The notes: generated by a model not told the origin, from the letters alone. Counted from the first letter of the stretch, positions 11,685 through 20,512 are shown. The stretch is DNA of 64,000 nucleotides from Erwinia sp. E_sp_B01_1 (GCF_036865545.1 NZ_CP142208.1:1426001-1490000), one strand, 5' to 3'. Program-made: numbers and translations.

Positions 11685-12995
11685 GTGTCGAAGGCAACCG
11701 AGCAAGACGTTAAGTTAAAACGAGCGATCATCTTTTCAGTCATCCTGCATATCATTTTGATTGGGCTGCTGATCTGGAGCTCGTTTGACGAACACATCGA
11801 CGTCAGCAGTAGCGGCGGTGGCGGAGGCGATATCGATGCCGTCATGGTCGACCCTGGTGCGGTGGTGGATCAATATAATCGTCAACAGAATCAGCAAAGC
11901 GACAGCAATCGCGCGGATAACCAGCGTAAAAAGCAGGCGCAACAGCAGGCAGAAGAGCTTCAGCAGAAGCAGGCCGCCGAGCAGCAGCGTCTGAAAGAGC
12001 TGGAAAAAGAGCGTCTGCAGGCTCAGCAGGATGCGAAGCAGCAGGCCGCCGAGCAGGCAGCGGAGCAGAAGAAAGCGCAGGATGCTGCAAAGCAGGCGCA
12101 GGAAGAGCAGAAGCAGGCCGAAGCGGCCGCAGCCAAAGCGAAGTCTGACGCTAAAGCGCAGGCTGAAGCTCAGGCAAAATCTGACGCCAAAGCTCAGGCT
12201 GATGCGCAAGCCAAATCCGCTGCTGAAGCCCAGAAAAAAGCCGAAGCAGAAGCCAAACAGGCTGCTGCGGACGCACAGAAAAAAGCGGAAGCAGAGGCGA
12301 AAAAAGTCGCTGCTGAAGCGAAGAAACAAGCTGATGCCGAGGCAAAACAGGCCGCAGCCGAGGCCGCTAAAGTAAAAGCTACCGCGGATGCAAAAGCCAA
12401 AGCCGCTGCTGACGCTAAGGCTAAGGCCGCCGAGGACGCGAAAGCGGCTCAGGAAGCGAAAGAAAAGGCCGCTGAAGAGGCGAAAGCCAAAGCAGAGGCC
12501 AGCGCTAAAGCGAAAGCGGATGCTGCCGCCAAGGCCAAAGCCGATGCTGCCGCAAAAGCCAAAGCCGCGGCGGATGCCAAGAAAAAAGCTGCGGCTGACG
12601 CGGCTAAAGAAACCAGCGATGTTGACGATTTACTGGGTGGACTCAGCTCCGGCAAAAACGCGCCAAAGCAGGGGAAATCCGGTGGTGCAGCAGCAGGGCA
12701 GGGGAACCAGAAAAAAGCCGGGGCATCGGGTGCGGCCATCGACAGTTATCTGGGCCAGGTTCAGGGTGCAATCCAGAGTAAGTTCTATGATTCGGATCTG
12801 TACAAAGGCAAAACCTGTGATGTTCGCATCAAACTGGCTCCCGATGGCTTGTTAGTCTCGGCAGTTCAGGCGGGTGGCGATCCTGCACTATGTCAGGCTG
12901 CAATCAACGCAGCCCGCATGGCAAGGATCCCTAAGCCGCCAAGCGCAGATGTGTACCAGGCAGTTAAAGACGCAACGTTAGAATTCAAGCCATAA
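11685..12995 (+). CDS. tolA: Tol-Pal system protein TolA
   Basis: Inner-membrane protein spanning the periplasm to reach Pal, TolB and (for phage and colicins) outer ligands. 436 residues (E. coli 421). A membrane anchor (about 14-34) has the SHLS-region equivalent IIFSVILHIILIG and is followed by a Gly-rich hinge (SSGGGGGDIDAVMVD). A very long Ala/Lys/Glu/Gln coiled region (about 65-305) comes next. The globular C-terminal domain has the conserved KFYDSDLYKGKTCDVRIKL and GDPALCQAA segments with two cysteines. It starts at GTG (VSKATEQD). Confidence 0.97.
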   Translation: MSKATEQDVKLKRAIIFSVILHIILIGLLIWSSFDEHIDVSSSGGGGGDIDAVMVDPGAVVDQYNRQQNQQSDSNRADNQRKKQAQQQAEELQQKQAAEQQRLKELEKERLQAQQDAKQQAAEQAAEQKKAQDAAKQAQEEQKQAEAAAAKAKSDAKAQAEAQAKSDAKAQADAQAKSAAEAQKKAEAEAKQAAADAQKKAEAEAKKVAAEAKKQADAEAKQAAAEAAKVKATADAKAKAAADAKAKAAEDAKAAQEAKEKAAEEAKAKAEASAKAKADAAAKAKADAAAKAKAAADAKKKAAADAAKETSDVDDLLGGLSSGKNAPKQGKSGGAAAGQGNQKKAGASGAAIDSYLGQVQGAIQSKFYDSDLYKGKTCDVRIKLAPDGLLVSAVQAGGDPALCQAAINAARMARIPKPPSADVYQAVKDATLEFKP

Positions 12996-13010
12996 GAATT
13001 CGGTAACATC

Positions 13011-13039
13011 CGGCATGTTGAACTAAGGTCAACATGCCG
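13011..13039 (+). other. Perfect 11-bp inverted repeat between tolA and tolB
   Basis: CGGCATGTTGA at 13011-13021 pairs with TCAACATGCCG at 13029-13039 around a 7-base loop, 16 bases after the tolA stop. No T-run follows (TACTCTATACA), so it is not a standard terminator. It may be a partial terminator, an RNA stabiliser at the 3' end of tolA, or an operator for the separate tolB promoter known in E. coli. Confidence 0.7.
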
Positions 13040-13116
13040 TACTCTATACAGGCACTTTTGGTTGGTTGAAACATTGCTGGTTATCGTGGACATTGCGTTC
13101 AGGTAAGGGAGAGAAG

Positions 13117-14409
13117 ATGAAGCAGGCATTCCGTGTAGCACTGAGTTTTTTACTGCTGTTTGTCGCTGTGGCGCATGCAGAAGTTCGCATTGAGATCACC
13201 CAGGGCGTCAACACCGCGCGTCCTATCGGTGTGGTGCCGTTTAAATGGGAAGGCCCTGGCGCTGCCCCGGAAGATGTAGGTGGCATCGTTGCTGCTGACT
13301 TACGCAACAGCGGTAAATTTAATCCGCTGGATCGCGCACGCCTGCCTCAGCAGCCGACCACAGCAGCCGAAGTGCAGCCTGCTGCCTGGACCGCGCTGGG
13401 GATCGATGCGGTAGTGGTAGGTAAAGTTCAGCCGGGTGCCGATGGCAGCTATCTGGTCTCTTACCAGCTGGTGGATACCTCCGGGAATCCGGGCGCTGTG
13501 CTGGCACAAAACCAGTATAAAGTGACTAAGCAGTGGTTACGTTACGCGGCCCATACCGCCAGCGATGAAGCTTTTGAAAAACTGACCGGTATTAAAGGCG
13601 CGTTCCGTACCCGTCTTGCTTATGTCGTGCAGACTAACGGCGGCCAGTTCCCGTATGAACTGCGCGTCTCTGATTACGATGGTTACAACCAGAACACCGT
13701 GCACCGTTCACCTCAGCCGCTGATGTCTCCGGCCTGGTCTAAAGATGGTAGCAAACTGGCTTATGTGACCTTTGAAAGCGGTAAGTCTGCCCTGGTTATC
13801 CAGACGCTGGCTAATGGCGCGATCAAGCAGGTGGCCTCTTTCCCTCGTCACAATGGTGCCCCATCGTTCTCACCTGACGGGACTAAACTGGCTTTCACCC
13901 TGTCAAAAACCGGCAGTATGAATCTGTATGTGATGGATCTTGCCTCTGGTCAGATTCGTCAAATTACCGACGGTCGTTATAACAATACAGAACCAACCTG
14001 GTTCCCGGACAGCCAGACGCTGGCCTACACCTCAGATCAGGCTGGTCGTCCACAAATTTATAAAATCAGCGTTAACGGCGGTTCAGCGCAGCGTCTGACC
14101 TGGGAAGGTTCTCAGAATCAGAATGCCGACGTCAGCACTGATGGTAAATCTCTGGTGATGGTGAGCACCAACGGTGGTGCACAACACATCGCCAGACAGG
14201 ATCTGGTAACGGGAGCCGTTCAGCAATTAACGGACACGTTCCTGGATGAAACGCCAAGCCTCGCACCCAATGGCATCATGGTAATCTACAGCTCCACACA
14301 GGGCATGGGTTCCGTATTGCAGCTGGTGTCGACAGATGGGCGTTTCAAAGCGCGTCTTCCGGCTACTGATGGACAGGTAAAATCACCTGCCTGGTCGCCG
14401 TATATGTGA
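13117..14409 (+). CDS. tolB: Tol-Pal system periplasmic protein TolB
   Basis: Periplasmic beta-propeller protein that binds Pal and TolA. The ATG at 13117 (after GGGAGAGAAG) gives 430 residues, the E. coli length. The cleavable signal peptide [21 protein letters not shown] is followed by mature [10 protein letters not shown]. The N-terminal domain contains [20 protein letters not shown]. The C-terminal six-bladed propeller shows repeated [13 protein letters not shown] blades. An upstream in-frame start at 13066 would destroy the signal peptide. Confidence 0.97.
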   Translation: MKQAFRVALSFLLLFVAVAHAEVRIEITQGVNTARPIGVVPFKWEGPGAAPEDVGGIVAADLRNSGKFNPLDRARLPQQPTTAAEVQPAAWTALGIDAVVVGKVQPGADGSYLVSYQLVDTSGNPGAVLAQNQYKVTKQWLRYAAHTASDEAFEKLTGIKGAFRTRLAYVVQTNGGQFPYELRVSDYDGYNQNTVHRSPQPLMSPAWSKDGSKLAYVTFESGKSALVIQTLANGAIKQVASFPRHNGAPSFSPDGTKLAFTLSKTGSMNLYVMDLASGQIRQITDGRYNNTEPTWFPDSQTLAYTSDQAGRPQIYKISVNGGSAQRLTWEGSQNQNADVSTDGKSLVMVSTNGGAQHIARQDLVTGAVQQLTDTFLDETPSLAPNGIMVIYSSTQGMGSVLQLVSTDGRFKARLPATDGQVKSPAWSPYM

Positions 14410-14453
14410 TGCATATGAAAATATGTATGGCTAACAATAATAGGATTGTAGAA

Positions 14454-14972
14454 ATGCAACTGAACAAAGTGCTGAAAGGCTTACTGCTGGCACTGCCAGT
14501 AATCGCAGTGGCTGCTTGTAGCTCACACAAAAATAACGACAACGACCAGACCAACGGTAACGGTATGGGCGATGGCGCAAACAGCGGCATGAACAGCGGT
14601 AACATGTCATCTGACGAGCAGGCTCGCCTGCAGATGCAGGAACTGCAGAAAAACAACATCGTTTACTTCGGTCTGGACAAGTATGAGATCCAGTCTGAAT
14701 TTGCTCAGATGCTGGATGCGCACGCAACTTTCCTGCGTAACAACCCATCATACAAAGTGACCATCGAAGGTCATGCGGATGAGCGCGGTACACCAGAATA
14801 CAACATCGCCCTGGGCGAACGTCGTGCTTCTGCTGTTAAAATGTACCTGCAGGGTAAAGGTGTTTCTGCTGACCAGATCTCTATCGTTTCTTACGGTAAA
14901 GAGAAGCCAGCTGTACTGGGTCACGACGAATCAGCGTATGCTAAAAACCGTCGTGCCGTACTGGTATACTAA
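14454..14972 (+). CDS. pal: Peptidoglycan-associated lipoprotein Pal
   Basis: Outer-membrane lipoprotein that binds peptidoglycan and completes the Tol-Pal bridge. The ATG at 14454 gives 172 residues. The signal peptide has lipobox VAAC with acylated C22. A Gly/Asn/Met-rich linker is followed by an OmpA-like domain ([21 protein letters not shown]). The DAP-binding signature [20 protein letters not shown] is intact. The upstream reading to 14406 overlaps tolB and lacks a signal peptide. Confidence 0.97.
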   Translation: MQLNKVLKGLLLALPVIAVAACSSHKNNDNDQTNGNGMGDGANSGMNSGNMSSDEQARLQMQELQKNNIVYFGLDKYEIQSEFAQMLDAHATFLRNNPSYKVTIEGHADERGTPEYNIALGERRASAVKMYLQGKGVSADQISIVSYGKEKPAVLGHDESAYAKNRRAVLVY

Positions 14973-14981
14973 GAGAATCAC

Positions 14982-15788
14982 ATGATTAGTAACTTCAGAC
15001 TTCACTTGTTGAGTCTGTCGTTACTGGTTGGCGTAGCGGCCCCCTGGGCCGCTAATGCCCAGGCGTCAATCAGTAACGTTGGCTCAGGCTCGGTCGAAGA
15101 CCGCGTCACGACTCTTGAGCGTATCTCTAATGCTCAGGGGCAACTTCTTCAGCAAGTTCAGCAACAGCTCTCCGACACACAGCGCGATATCGACTCACTC
15201 CGTGGACAGATTCAGGAAAATCAGTATCAGCTGAATCAAATCACTGAGCGTCAGAAAAACCTCTATCAGCAGCTCGACACGCTGAGCAGCAGTAATACGC
15301 AGGCTCAGGGCGCTTCTGGTGATGCTGCAGCGGCTGCGGGTGGTGCGGGTGCAGATAATGCTGCCGGTGGCAACAATGCCTCTGCAGGCGCCTCTGCGGC
15401 CCCTGTACAGAGCGGTGATGCTAATACCGACTACAATGCGGCGGTTGCGCTGGTTCTGGAGAAAAAACAGAACGAGCAGGCGATTGCCGCATTTCAGGCT
15501 TTTGTGAAGAAATATCCGGATTCAACCTATCAGCCTAACGCCAATTACTGGCTGGGTCAGTTGAATTACAACAAAGGCAAAAAAGACGACGCGGCATATT
15601 ATTTTGCCACCGTGGTCAAGAACTACCCGAAGTCACCAAAGAGCGCGGACGCGTTGTATAAGGTTGGGGTGATCATGCAGGAGAAGGGCGATACAGCGAA
15701 AGCCAAAGCCGTTTACCAGCAGGTGTCCAAACTTTATCCAAACACCGATGCTGCGAAAAATGCTGCAAAACGGGCTGCATCGCTGTAA
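14982..15788 (+). CDS. cpoB: Cell division coordinator CpoB (YbgF)
   Basis: Periplasmic protein that couples peptidoglycan synthesis by PBP1B to Tol-driven outer-membrane constriction. 268 residues (E. coli 263). A signal peptide ends near AANA-QASIS. A coiled-coil trimerisation region (VEDRVTTLERISNAQGQLLQ, about 35-100) is followed by an Ala/Gly/Asn-rich linker, longer than in E. coli. A C-terminal TPR domain starts at GDANTDYNAAVALV. It lies 9 bases after pal and is the last gene of the tol-pal cluster. Confidence 0.96.
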   Translation: MISNFRLHLLSLSLLVGVAAPWAANAQASISNVGSGSVEDRVTTLERISNAQGQLLQQVQQQLSDTQRDIDSLRGQIQENQYQLNQITERQKNLYQQLDTLSSSNTQAQGASGDAAAAAGGAGADNAAGGNNASAGASAAPVQSGDANTDYNAAVALVLEKKQNEQAIAAFQAFVKKYPDSTYQPNANYWLGQLNYNKGKKDDAAYYFATVVKNYPKSPKSADALYKVGVIMQEKGDTAKAKAVYQQVSKLYPNTDAAKNAAKRAASL

Positions 15789-15874
15789 GTGACAAGCTTT
15801 GACCAGATAATGCCGTATTTATGGTCGTAGCGAACGAAAGGTAGTCAGTTGAACGGGTTATCTGAAAATAGTGG

Positions 15875-15902
15875 TTGCGCTGAATCGGTAAATCAGTAAT
15901 AT
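15875..15902 (+). promoter_or_regulatory. Predicted sigma-70 promoter of the tRNA-Lys cluster
   Basis: TTGCGC (-35, 15875-15880), a 16-base spacer and TAATAT (-10, 15897-15902) are followed by the GC-rich discriminator GCCGCCG typical of stringently controlled stable-RNA promoters. The first tRNA begins about 50 bases after the -10. Confidence 0.6.
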
Positions 15903-15952
15903 ATGCCGCCGTTGCAGGGACATATGTGAAAACGTTCTGGCAGCGCAAAAGT

Positions 15953-16028
15953 GGGTCGTTAGCTCAGTTGGTAGAGCAGTTGACTTTTAATCAATTGGTC
16001 GCAGGTTCGAATCCTGCACGACCCACCA
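15953..16028 (+). tRNA. lysT: tRNA-Lys (anticodon TTT), copy 1
   Basis: A 76-base tRNA with encoded CCA. The acceptor stem is GGGTCGT/ACGACCC, the D-arm AGCTCAGTTGGTAGAGC, the anticodon loop CTTTTAA with anticodon TTT, and the T-arm contains GGTTCGAATCC. It appears base-for-base the same as E. coli tRNA-Lys. In E. coli this position holds a mixed Lys/Val tRNA cluster after cpoB; no tRNA-Val is seen here. The exact gene letter is by position only. Confidence 0.97.
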
Positions 16029-16093
16029 CTTTAAAGATTTACCAAGTTCGAAACATTACTTTTATAAGTAGTGCAGCAGTAACCGCTCGATGC

Positions 16094-16169
16094 GGGTCGT
16101 TAGCTCAGTTGGTAGAGCAGTTGACTTTTAATCAATTGGTCGCAGGTTCGAATCCTGCACGACCCACCA
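16094..16169 (+). tRNA. tRNA-Lys (anticodon TTT), copy 2
   Basis: Identical in sequence to copy 1, including the encoded CCA. It is separated from it by a 65-base spacer without other features. Confidence 0.97.
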
Positions 16170-16262
16170 CTTTATCGTGGTATCCGTTGTAAAGCGTGAA
16201 GGATTCAGCTTTTAAAGAGAATCATTTCTCCGCAACTTGCATTGAAGCATTACCGCGAAAGC

Positions 16263-16338
16263 GGGTCGTTAGCTCAGTTGGTAGAGCAGTTGACTTTTAA
16301 TCAATTGGTCGCAGGTTCGAATCCTGCACGACCCACCA
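16263..16338 (+). tRNA. tRNA-Lys (anticodon TTT), copy 3
   Basis: Identical in sequence to copies 1 and 2, 93 bases after copy 2 and followed at once by a terminator. The three spacers differ from one another, so only the tRNA bodies are conserved. Confidence 0.97.
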
Positions 16339-16344
16339 ATGTAG

Positions 16345-16369
16345 AAAGGCGCCCTAAAGGCGCCTTTTT
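16345..16369 (+). terminator. Intrinsic terminator of the tRNA-Lys cluster
   Basis: Stem AAAGGCGCC/GGCGCCTTT (16345-16353 with 16359-16367), loop CTAAA, with a T-run to 16369. Confidence 0.92.
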
Positions 16370-16421
16370 GCTATGCGCAATTCGTGAAGGATTTGAACCT
16401 GTATCAGGCCTTCATCACATA

Positions 16422-17879
16422 TTAATGCTCAGGCGTCAGATTCTTCCAGATATGCATCACCGCATAACTGCGCCACGGACGCCAGGCCTGAGAGCGCTTC
16501 TCTGCCTCTTTTGCCGTTATGCCGCCCAGATTTTTTCTTACCACAATATCCCCGGCGGGGAAGGCATCCGGCCAGCGCAAGGCTCTCATCGCGATATAGT
16601 GTGCGGTCCAGTCCCCAATGCCCGGCAGGGTAACCAGGCTGGCTATCGCCTCCTCAGGATGCATACCGGCATCCAGCCTCAGGTCGCCCCTGACGCAGGC
16701 CTCTGCCACAGCCAGCAATGTGCGCGAACGCGCGCTGACAATGCCAAGGCTGGCAACGTCATCAAGCGAAGCCAGAGCCACCTTTGCTGGTACCGGTGAG
16801 AGATGAGTCAGTTCAGGGAAGGGGGTCTGAAAAGGCTCGCCAAAGGCATGAGCAAAACGTCCACCAATTGTGGTGGCGGCCTTCACCGTAATTTGCTGGC
16901 CCAGCACAGCCCGGACCACCATCTCAAAACCGTCAAAGGCTCCCGGTACTCTTAAACCTGCGTCCCTGTTCAGACTGCTTTGCAGCAGAGGGTCCTGCTC
17001 AAGGTGCGCAGCGATAATCTCAGGATGGGCATCCAGGTCGAACAGGCTTCTTAATCTGCGCAGCAAAAGAGGAAGAACCGGCGTCAGTGAATGCGTGAAC
17101 TCCACGCTTAACCCATGCCTGCCAGCGGCCTGGGTCACCCGGACCCATCCCGTATGCTCCCCCAGACGCACGGTACGCGCATAACTCGTCTCATCCAGAC
17201 TCTCCACGCCCTTAATGGCACGCAGGCGCAGAAAAGCCAGCAGGGCGTCCCAGTTAAAAGGCGGGCGATAGCTCAGCAGCAGGGTGGAGGTATCACTGCC
17301 GATCCAGTGTCCGGGCTCTCGTGCCTCTTTGCGTAAGCGACTGGGCGGCATCCGGTACTGACGGTGAAACACCTCATTAAAGCGCCTCAGGCTGGCAAAG
17401 CCGCTGGCATAAGCCACATCCGTGACTGACAGCATCGTTTCCGTCAGAAGCTGTTTAGCCAGCAACAGGCGTCGGGTCTGCCTGAGTTCAAGTGGCGAAA
17501 CGCCCAGCTCCTTCTGCACAATACGCCGCAGCTGGCGCGAGCTTAAAGAGAACTGGGCCGCAATCTCTTCAAGACTGGCGACATCCTCCGTTAACCCCTC
17601 CTCAATACGCCGGATCAGTAAATCAGCAATACGGTGACTGCTGTCGACAGGTGCATTGCCAGGGGCCAGTTCAGGACGGCAGCGCAGGCAGGGGCGAAAA
17701 GCCGCTTTTTCTGCCGCTTCGGCGCTGTCAAAAAACAGGCAGTTTTTCTGAAGAGGCGGTTTGACCGGGCAGATGGGTCGACAATAGATTCCGGTAGAGG
17801 TGACGCCCACGTAAAACACCCCGTCGAAACGCGCGTCGCGGGAGGTTAACGCCCGATAAGCTGATTTTTTATCAATCAT
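16422..17879 (-). CDS. Ada-N / AraC / AlkA fusion: alkylation-response regulator and 3-methyladenine DNA glycosylase
   Basis: A three-part DNA-alkylation repair protein of 485 residues. Residues 1-75 form an Ada-type zinc domain (C33, C37, C64, C67; YCRPICP, FRPCLRCRPE) that accepts methyl groups from phosphotriesters. An AraC-family helix-turn-helix region (about 85-190, with VAYASGFASLRRFNEVFHRQ) follows. The rest is AlkA: an N-terminal domain and a helix-hairpin-helix glycosylase with LPGIGDWTAHYIAMRAL and the catalytic aspartate near D444 (FPAGD). The Ada O6-methylguanine transferase domain is absent, but the neighbouring divergent ogt supplies that activity. I chose the ATG at 17879 because AGGAACAG precedes it; a start at 17903 has no ribosome site. 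Confidence 0.9.
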   Translation of the reverse strand: MIDKKSAYRALTSRDARFDGVFYVGVTSTGIYCRPICPVKPPLQKNCLFFDSAEAAEKAAFRPCLRCRPELAPGNAPVDSSHRIADLLIRRIEEGLTEDVASLEEIAAQFSLSSRQLRRIVQKELGVSPLELRQTRRLLLAKQLLTETMLSVTDVAYASGFASLRRFNEVFHRQYRMPPSRLRKEAREPGHWIGSDTSTLLLSYRPPFNWDALLAFLRLRAIKGVESLDETSYARTVRLGEHTGWVRVTQAAGRHGLSVEFTHSLTPVLPLLLRRLRSLFDLDAHPEIIAAHLEQDPLLQSSLNRDAGLRVPGAFDGFEMVVRAVLGQQITVKAATTIGGRFAHAFGEPFQTPFPELTHLSPVPAKVALASLDDVASLGIVSARSRTLLAVAEACVRGDLRLDAGMHPEEAIASLVTLPGIGDWTAHYIAMRALRWPDAFPAGDIVVRKNLGGITAKEAEKRSQAWRPWRSYAVMHIWKNLTPEH

Positions 17880-17933
17880 AATCTGTTCCTGTCGACTGGT
17901 CATGCTGGCAGAGTAAGGCGGATTTATGTGCTG

Positions 17934-17990
17934 TGCCAGCCGTTTTCGGACAGCAAACTTAGTTAACCTGATGTCCGGAAACGGCTGGCA
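17934..17990. promoter_or_regulatory. 19-bp inverted repeat between the Ada-AlkA fusion and ogt
   Basis: TGCCAGCCGTTTTCGGACA (17934-17952) and TGTCCGGAAACGGCTGGCA (17972-17990) are reverse complements at 18 of 19 positions, separated by 19 bases. The repeat sits in the shared promoter interval of two divergent alkylation-repair genes, so a shared operator is one reading and a cruciform or small palindromic element another. The spacer (GCAAACTTAGTTAACCTGA) contains GCAA, also found in Ada boxes, which is weak evidence. Confidence 0.8.
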
Positions 17991-18056
17991 TGACGAGGCT
18001 GATTGGGGATAATAAGCCTTGTCCCTGCAACAGGGCGTGACAGAGGGAGAATACAG

Positions 18057-18560
18057 ATGAGCTATTTCTATAAACTGATGCCTTCACCGGTGGGTGTACT
18101 GACCCTGATAGCCAGCGACAAGGGCGTTGCTGCCATTCTGTGGGAAAATGAGAACCCAAACCGCGTCAGGCAGATGGCACCTGAAGAAGATCCATCCCAT
18201 CCGGTGCTGGTGGAAACGGAGCGCCAGTTAAACGAATACTTCGCCGGGCAGCGTTCAAGTTTCACCGTCACGCTGGATTTCGTCGGCACCGAATTCCAGA
18301 AAAAAGTCTGGCAGGCGCTGGTGGCGATCCCGTTTGGCGAAACGCGCAGCTACGCCGATATCGCGCGCGAGATTGGTAACCCTAAAGCGGTGCGGGCAGT
18401 AGGGGCAGCGAACGGGAAAAACCCTATCTCTATTATCGCTCCCTGCCATCGGGTTATTGGCTCCAACGGCAAGCTGACGGGCTTTGCTGGCGGGCTTGAA
18501 GCCAAAGCCCTACTGCTGAATATTGAGATGAAACAGCAGGGCGATTTTGCTCTGAAGTGA
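18057..18560 (+). CDS. ogt: Methylated-DNA--protein-cysteine methyltransferase
   Basis: Suicide repair enzyme that moves the alkyl group from O6-alkylguanine (and O4-alkylthymine) to its own cysteine. 167 residues from the ATG at 18057, preceded by GAGGGAGAATACAG. The active-site motif is IIAPCHRVIG (C130) and the DNA-binding helix region is RSYADIAREIGNPKAVRAVG. It resembles E. coli Ogt (171 residues) more than Ada-C. It is divergent from the Ada-AlkA fusion, so the locus encodes O6-guanine, phosphotriester and 3-methyladenine repair together. Confidence 0.95.
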   Translation: MSYFYKLMPSPVGVLTLIASDKGVAAILWENENPNRVRQMAPEEDPSHPVLVETERQLNEYFAGQRSSFTVTLDFVGTEFQKKVWQALVAIPFGETRSYADIAREIGNPKAVRAVGAANGKNPISIIAPCHRVIGSNGKLTGFAGGLEAKALLLNIEMKQQGDFALK

Positions 18561-18624
18561 TCGCCATCACATCCTGCGATCGTCCCGAAAAACTCAGCGA
18601 CACAGGCGACTATTTCGGCTATCG

Positions 18625-18642
18625 TGTTTAGCATATAAAACA
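18625..18642 (+). promoter_or_regulatory. NadR operator upstream of nadA
   Basis: TGTTTA-GCATAT-AAAACA matches the NadR box TGTTTA-N6-TAAACA at 11 of 12 positions. It overlaps a TATAAA-like -10 about 80 bases before nadA. NadR represses NAD biosynthesis genes when NAD is plentiful, so nadA-pnuC should be under this control. Confidence 0.85.
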
Positions 18643-18716
18643 AACTGACGGTTATGTTGCCACGCAAGCGGCAGATTCCGCTAATTTGGTTAAGTTAAAG
18701 AAACGAGAGCCGCGAT

Positions 18717-19712
18717 ATGAGCCTGATGTTCGATCCCGAAACCGCTATCTATCCTTTCCCGCCAAAACCTGCCCGTTTGTCCGCGCAGGAGAAAGAATTT
18801 TATCGCTCCAAAATCAAACGTTTACTCAAAGAGCGTAACGCGGTGATGGTCGCTCATTACTATACCGATCCGGAAATCCAGGCGCTGGCAGAAGAGACCG
18901 GTGGCTGCGTGGCGGATTCGCTGGAAATGGCCCGCTTTGGCAGCCAGCATGCTGCCAGCACATTACTGGTTGCAGGCGTTCGTTTTATGGGGGAGACGGC
19001 AAAAATCCTCAGCCCGGAAAAAACCATTTTAATGCCCACGCTGCAGGCGGAATGCTCGCTGGATTTGGGCTGCCCGATTGAAGAATTCAACCGCTTCTGC
19101 GACCAGCATCCCGATCGCACCGTAGTGGTGTATGCCAATACCTCGGCGGCGGTGAAAGCACGGGCAGACTGGGTAGTAACCTCCAGTATAGCTGTAGAGC
19201 TGATTGAGCATCTGGACAGCCTCGGCGAGAAGATTATCTGGGCACCGGATCGTCACCTGGGGCAGTACGTCACCCGCCAGACCGGCGCGGATATTCTCTG
19301 CTGGCAGGGCGCATGTATCGTCCATGACGAATTCAAAACTCAGGCGCTGCAACGTATGAAAGCGCTCTACCCGGAAGCGGCGGTGCTGGTGCATCCGGAA
19401 TCGCCTCAGGCTATTGTCGATCTGGCTGATGCGGTGGGATCGACCAGCCAGCTGATCCAGGCTGCCAAAACCCTGCCCAATCCTCAGATGATTGTAGCGA
19501 CCGACCGCGGCATCTTTTATAAAATGCAGCAGGCCTGTCCGGACAAGGAATTACTCGAAGCGCCTACGGCAGGAGAGGGCGCAACCTGCCGCACCTGTGC
19601 TCACTGCCCGTGGATGGCGATGAATGGCCTTAAAGCCATTGCAGAAGGGCTGGAGCAGGGGGGAGCCAGCATGAAATTCACGTTGATGCGCAACTACGTG
19701 AAGGCGCATTGA
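18717..19712 (+). CDS. nadA: Quinolinate synthase (3' end frameshifted)
   Basis: Iron-sulfur enzyme that condenses iminoaspartate with dihydroxyacetone phosphate to quinolinate in NAD synthesis. As read it is 331 residues and follows E. coli NadA closely ([51 protein letters not shown]), so the three cluster-cysteine regions are present. After residue 314 the frame is wrong. The run of six G at 19658-19663 is followed by 15 unrelated residues. The next frame continues [20 protein letters not shown] to a stop at 19757-19759. Adding one G would give exactly 347 residues, the E. coli length. This is a real frameshift or a sequence error. Confidence 0.93.
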   Translation: MSLMFDPETAIYPFPPKPARLSAQEKEFYRSKIKRLLKERNAVMVAHYYTDPEIQALAEETGGCVADSLEMARFGSQHAASTLLVAGVRFMGETAKILSPEKTILMPTLQAECSLDLGCPIEEFNRFCDQHPDRTVVVYANTSAAVKARADWVVTSSIAVELIEHLDSLGEKIIWAPDRHLGQYVTRQTGADILCWQGACIVHDEFKTQALQRMKALYPEAAVLVHPESPQAIVDLADAVGSTSQLIQAAKTLPNPQMIVATDRGIFYKMQQACPDKELLEAPTAGEGATCRTCAHCPWMAMNGLKAIAEGLEQGGASMKFTLMRNYVKAH

Positions 19713-19759
19713 TCCCGCTGAACCGTATGCTAACCTTTGCTGCAAGTTTAAAAGGGTAA
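19664..19759 (+). pseudogene. nadA: Displaced C-terminal coding segment of nadA
   Basis: Read one frame off from the nadA start, this stretch encodes [20 protein letters not shown] and then [11 protein letters not shown] before TAA at 19757. That is the normal C-terminus of enterobacterial NadA. It lies directly after the G-run at 19658-19663 and ends 36 bases before pnuC. Confidence 0.88.
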
Positions 19760-19795
19760 CTCCTGACCCTCTTGCTCAGGACATTAGGTGCCAAT

Positions 19796-20512
19796 ATGGA
19801 TTTTTTCAGCACGCAGAATATTCTGGTTCACATCCCTTTGGGAACCGGGGGCTACGATCTCTCCTGGATTGAAGCTATAGGGACTCTGGCAGGACTGCTT
19901 TGTATCTGGCTCGCCAGCCTGGAAAAAATCGTTAACTATGCATTTGGCCTGATTAACGTCACGCTGTTTGCGGTAATTTTCTTTCAGATTCAACTTTATG
20001 CGAGCCTGCTTTTACAGCTTTTCTTCTTTGTGGCCAACATCTACGGCTGGTATGCGTGGAGCAGGCAAACCAGCGATAACCAGCAGGCGCTGCATATCCG
20101 CTGGCTGACGCTGCCTAAAGCGCTGGGCTGGCTGCTGGCCTGCGTAGTATCGATTACCCTGATGACTCTGTACATCAACCCGGTCTTTGCCTGGCTGACC
20201 CGGATTGCGGTCACGCTGATGCAGGGCATGGGGCTCTCTGTGGCGATGCCGGCGTTGCAGCCGGACGCGTTCCCGTTCTGGGATTCCTGCCTGATGGTGT
20301 TGTCGGTAGTAGCGATGATCCTGATGACGCGGAAATACGTTGAGAACTGGCTGCTGTGGGTGGTGATTAATATCATCAGCGTGATGATCTTTGCGCGTCA
20401 GGGAGTCTATGCGATGTCGCTGGAGTACGTCATCCTGACGGTGATTGCTCTGAACGGCTGCTGGTTGTGGATGAAAAGCGCCCGCGAACAGGGTTCACGG
20501 GCGCTCTCCTGA
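19796..20512 (+). CDS. pnuC: Nicotinamide riboside transporter PnuC
   Basis: Inner-membrane facilitator for nicotinamide riboside, feeding NAD salvage. The ATG at 19796 gives 238 residues starting MDFFSTQNILVHIPLGTGGY, collinear with E. coli PnuC. About seven hydrophobic helices are visible, with the conserved INVTLFAVIFFQIQLYASLL and WLLWVVINIISV regions. An in-frame start at 19772 adds eight residues without homology. It lies just after nadA, presumably in one NadR-repressed operon. Confidence 0.96.
   Translation: MDFFSTQNILVHIPLGTGGYDLSWIEAIGTLAGLLCIWLASLEKIVNYAFGLINVTLFAVIFFQIQLYASLLLQLFFFVANIYGWYAWSRQTSDNQQALHIRWLTLPKALGWLLACVVSITLMTLYINPVFAWLTRIAVTLMQGMGLSVAMPALQPDAFPFWDSCLMVLSVVAMILMTRKYVENWLLWVVINIISVMIFARQGVYAMSLEYVILTVIALNGCWLWMKSAREQGSRALS

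Noticed and set aside
15926..16192. 88-codon frame containing repeated SLAQLVEQLTFNQLVAGSNP
   Set aside because: It is a translation of two tRNA-Lys genes; the repetition comes from the identical tRNA copies.
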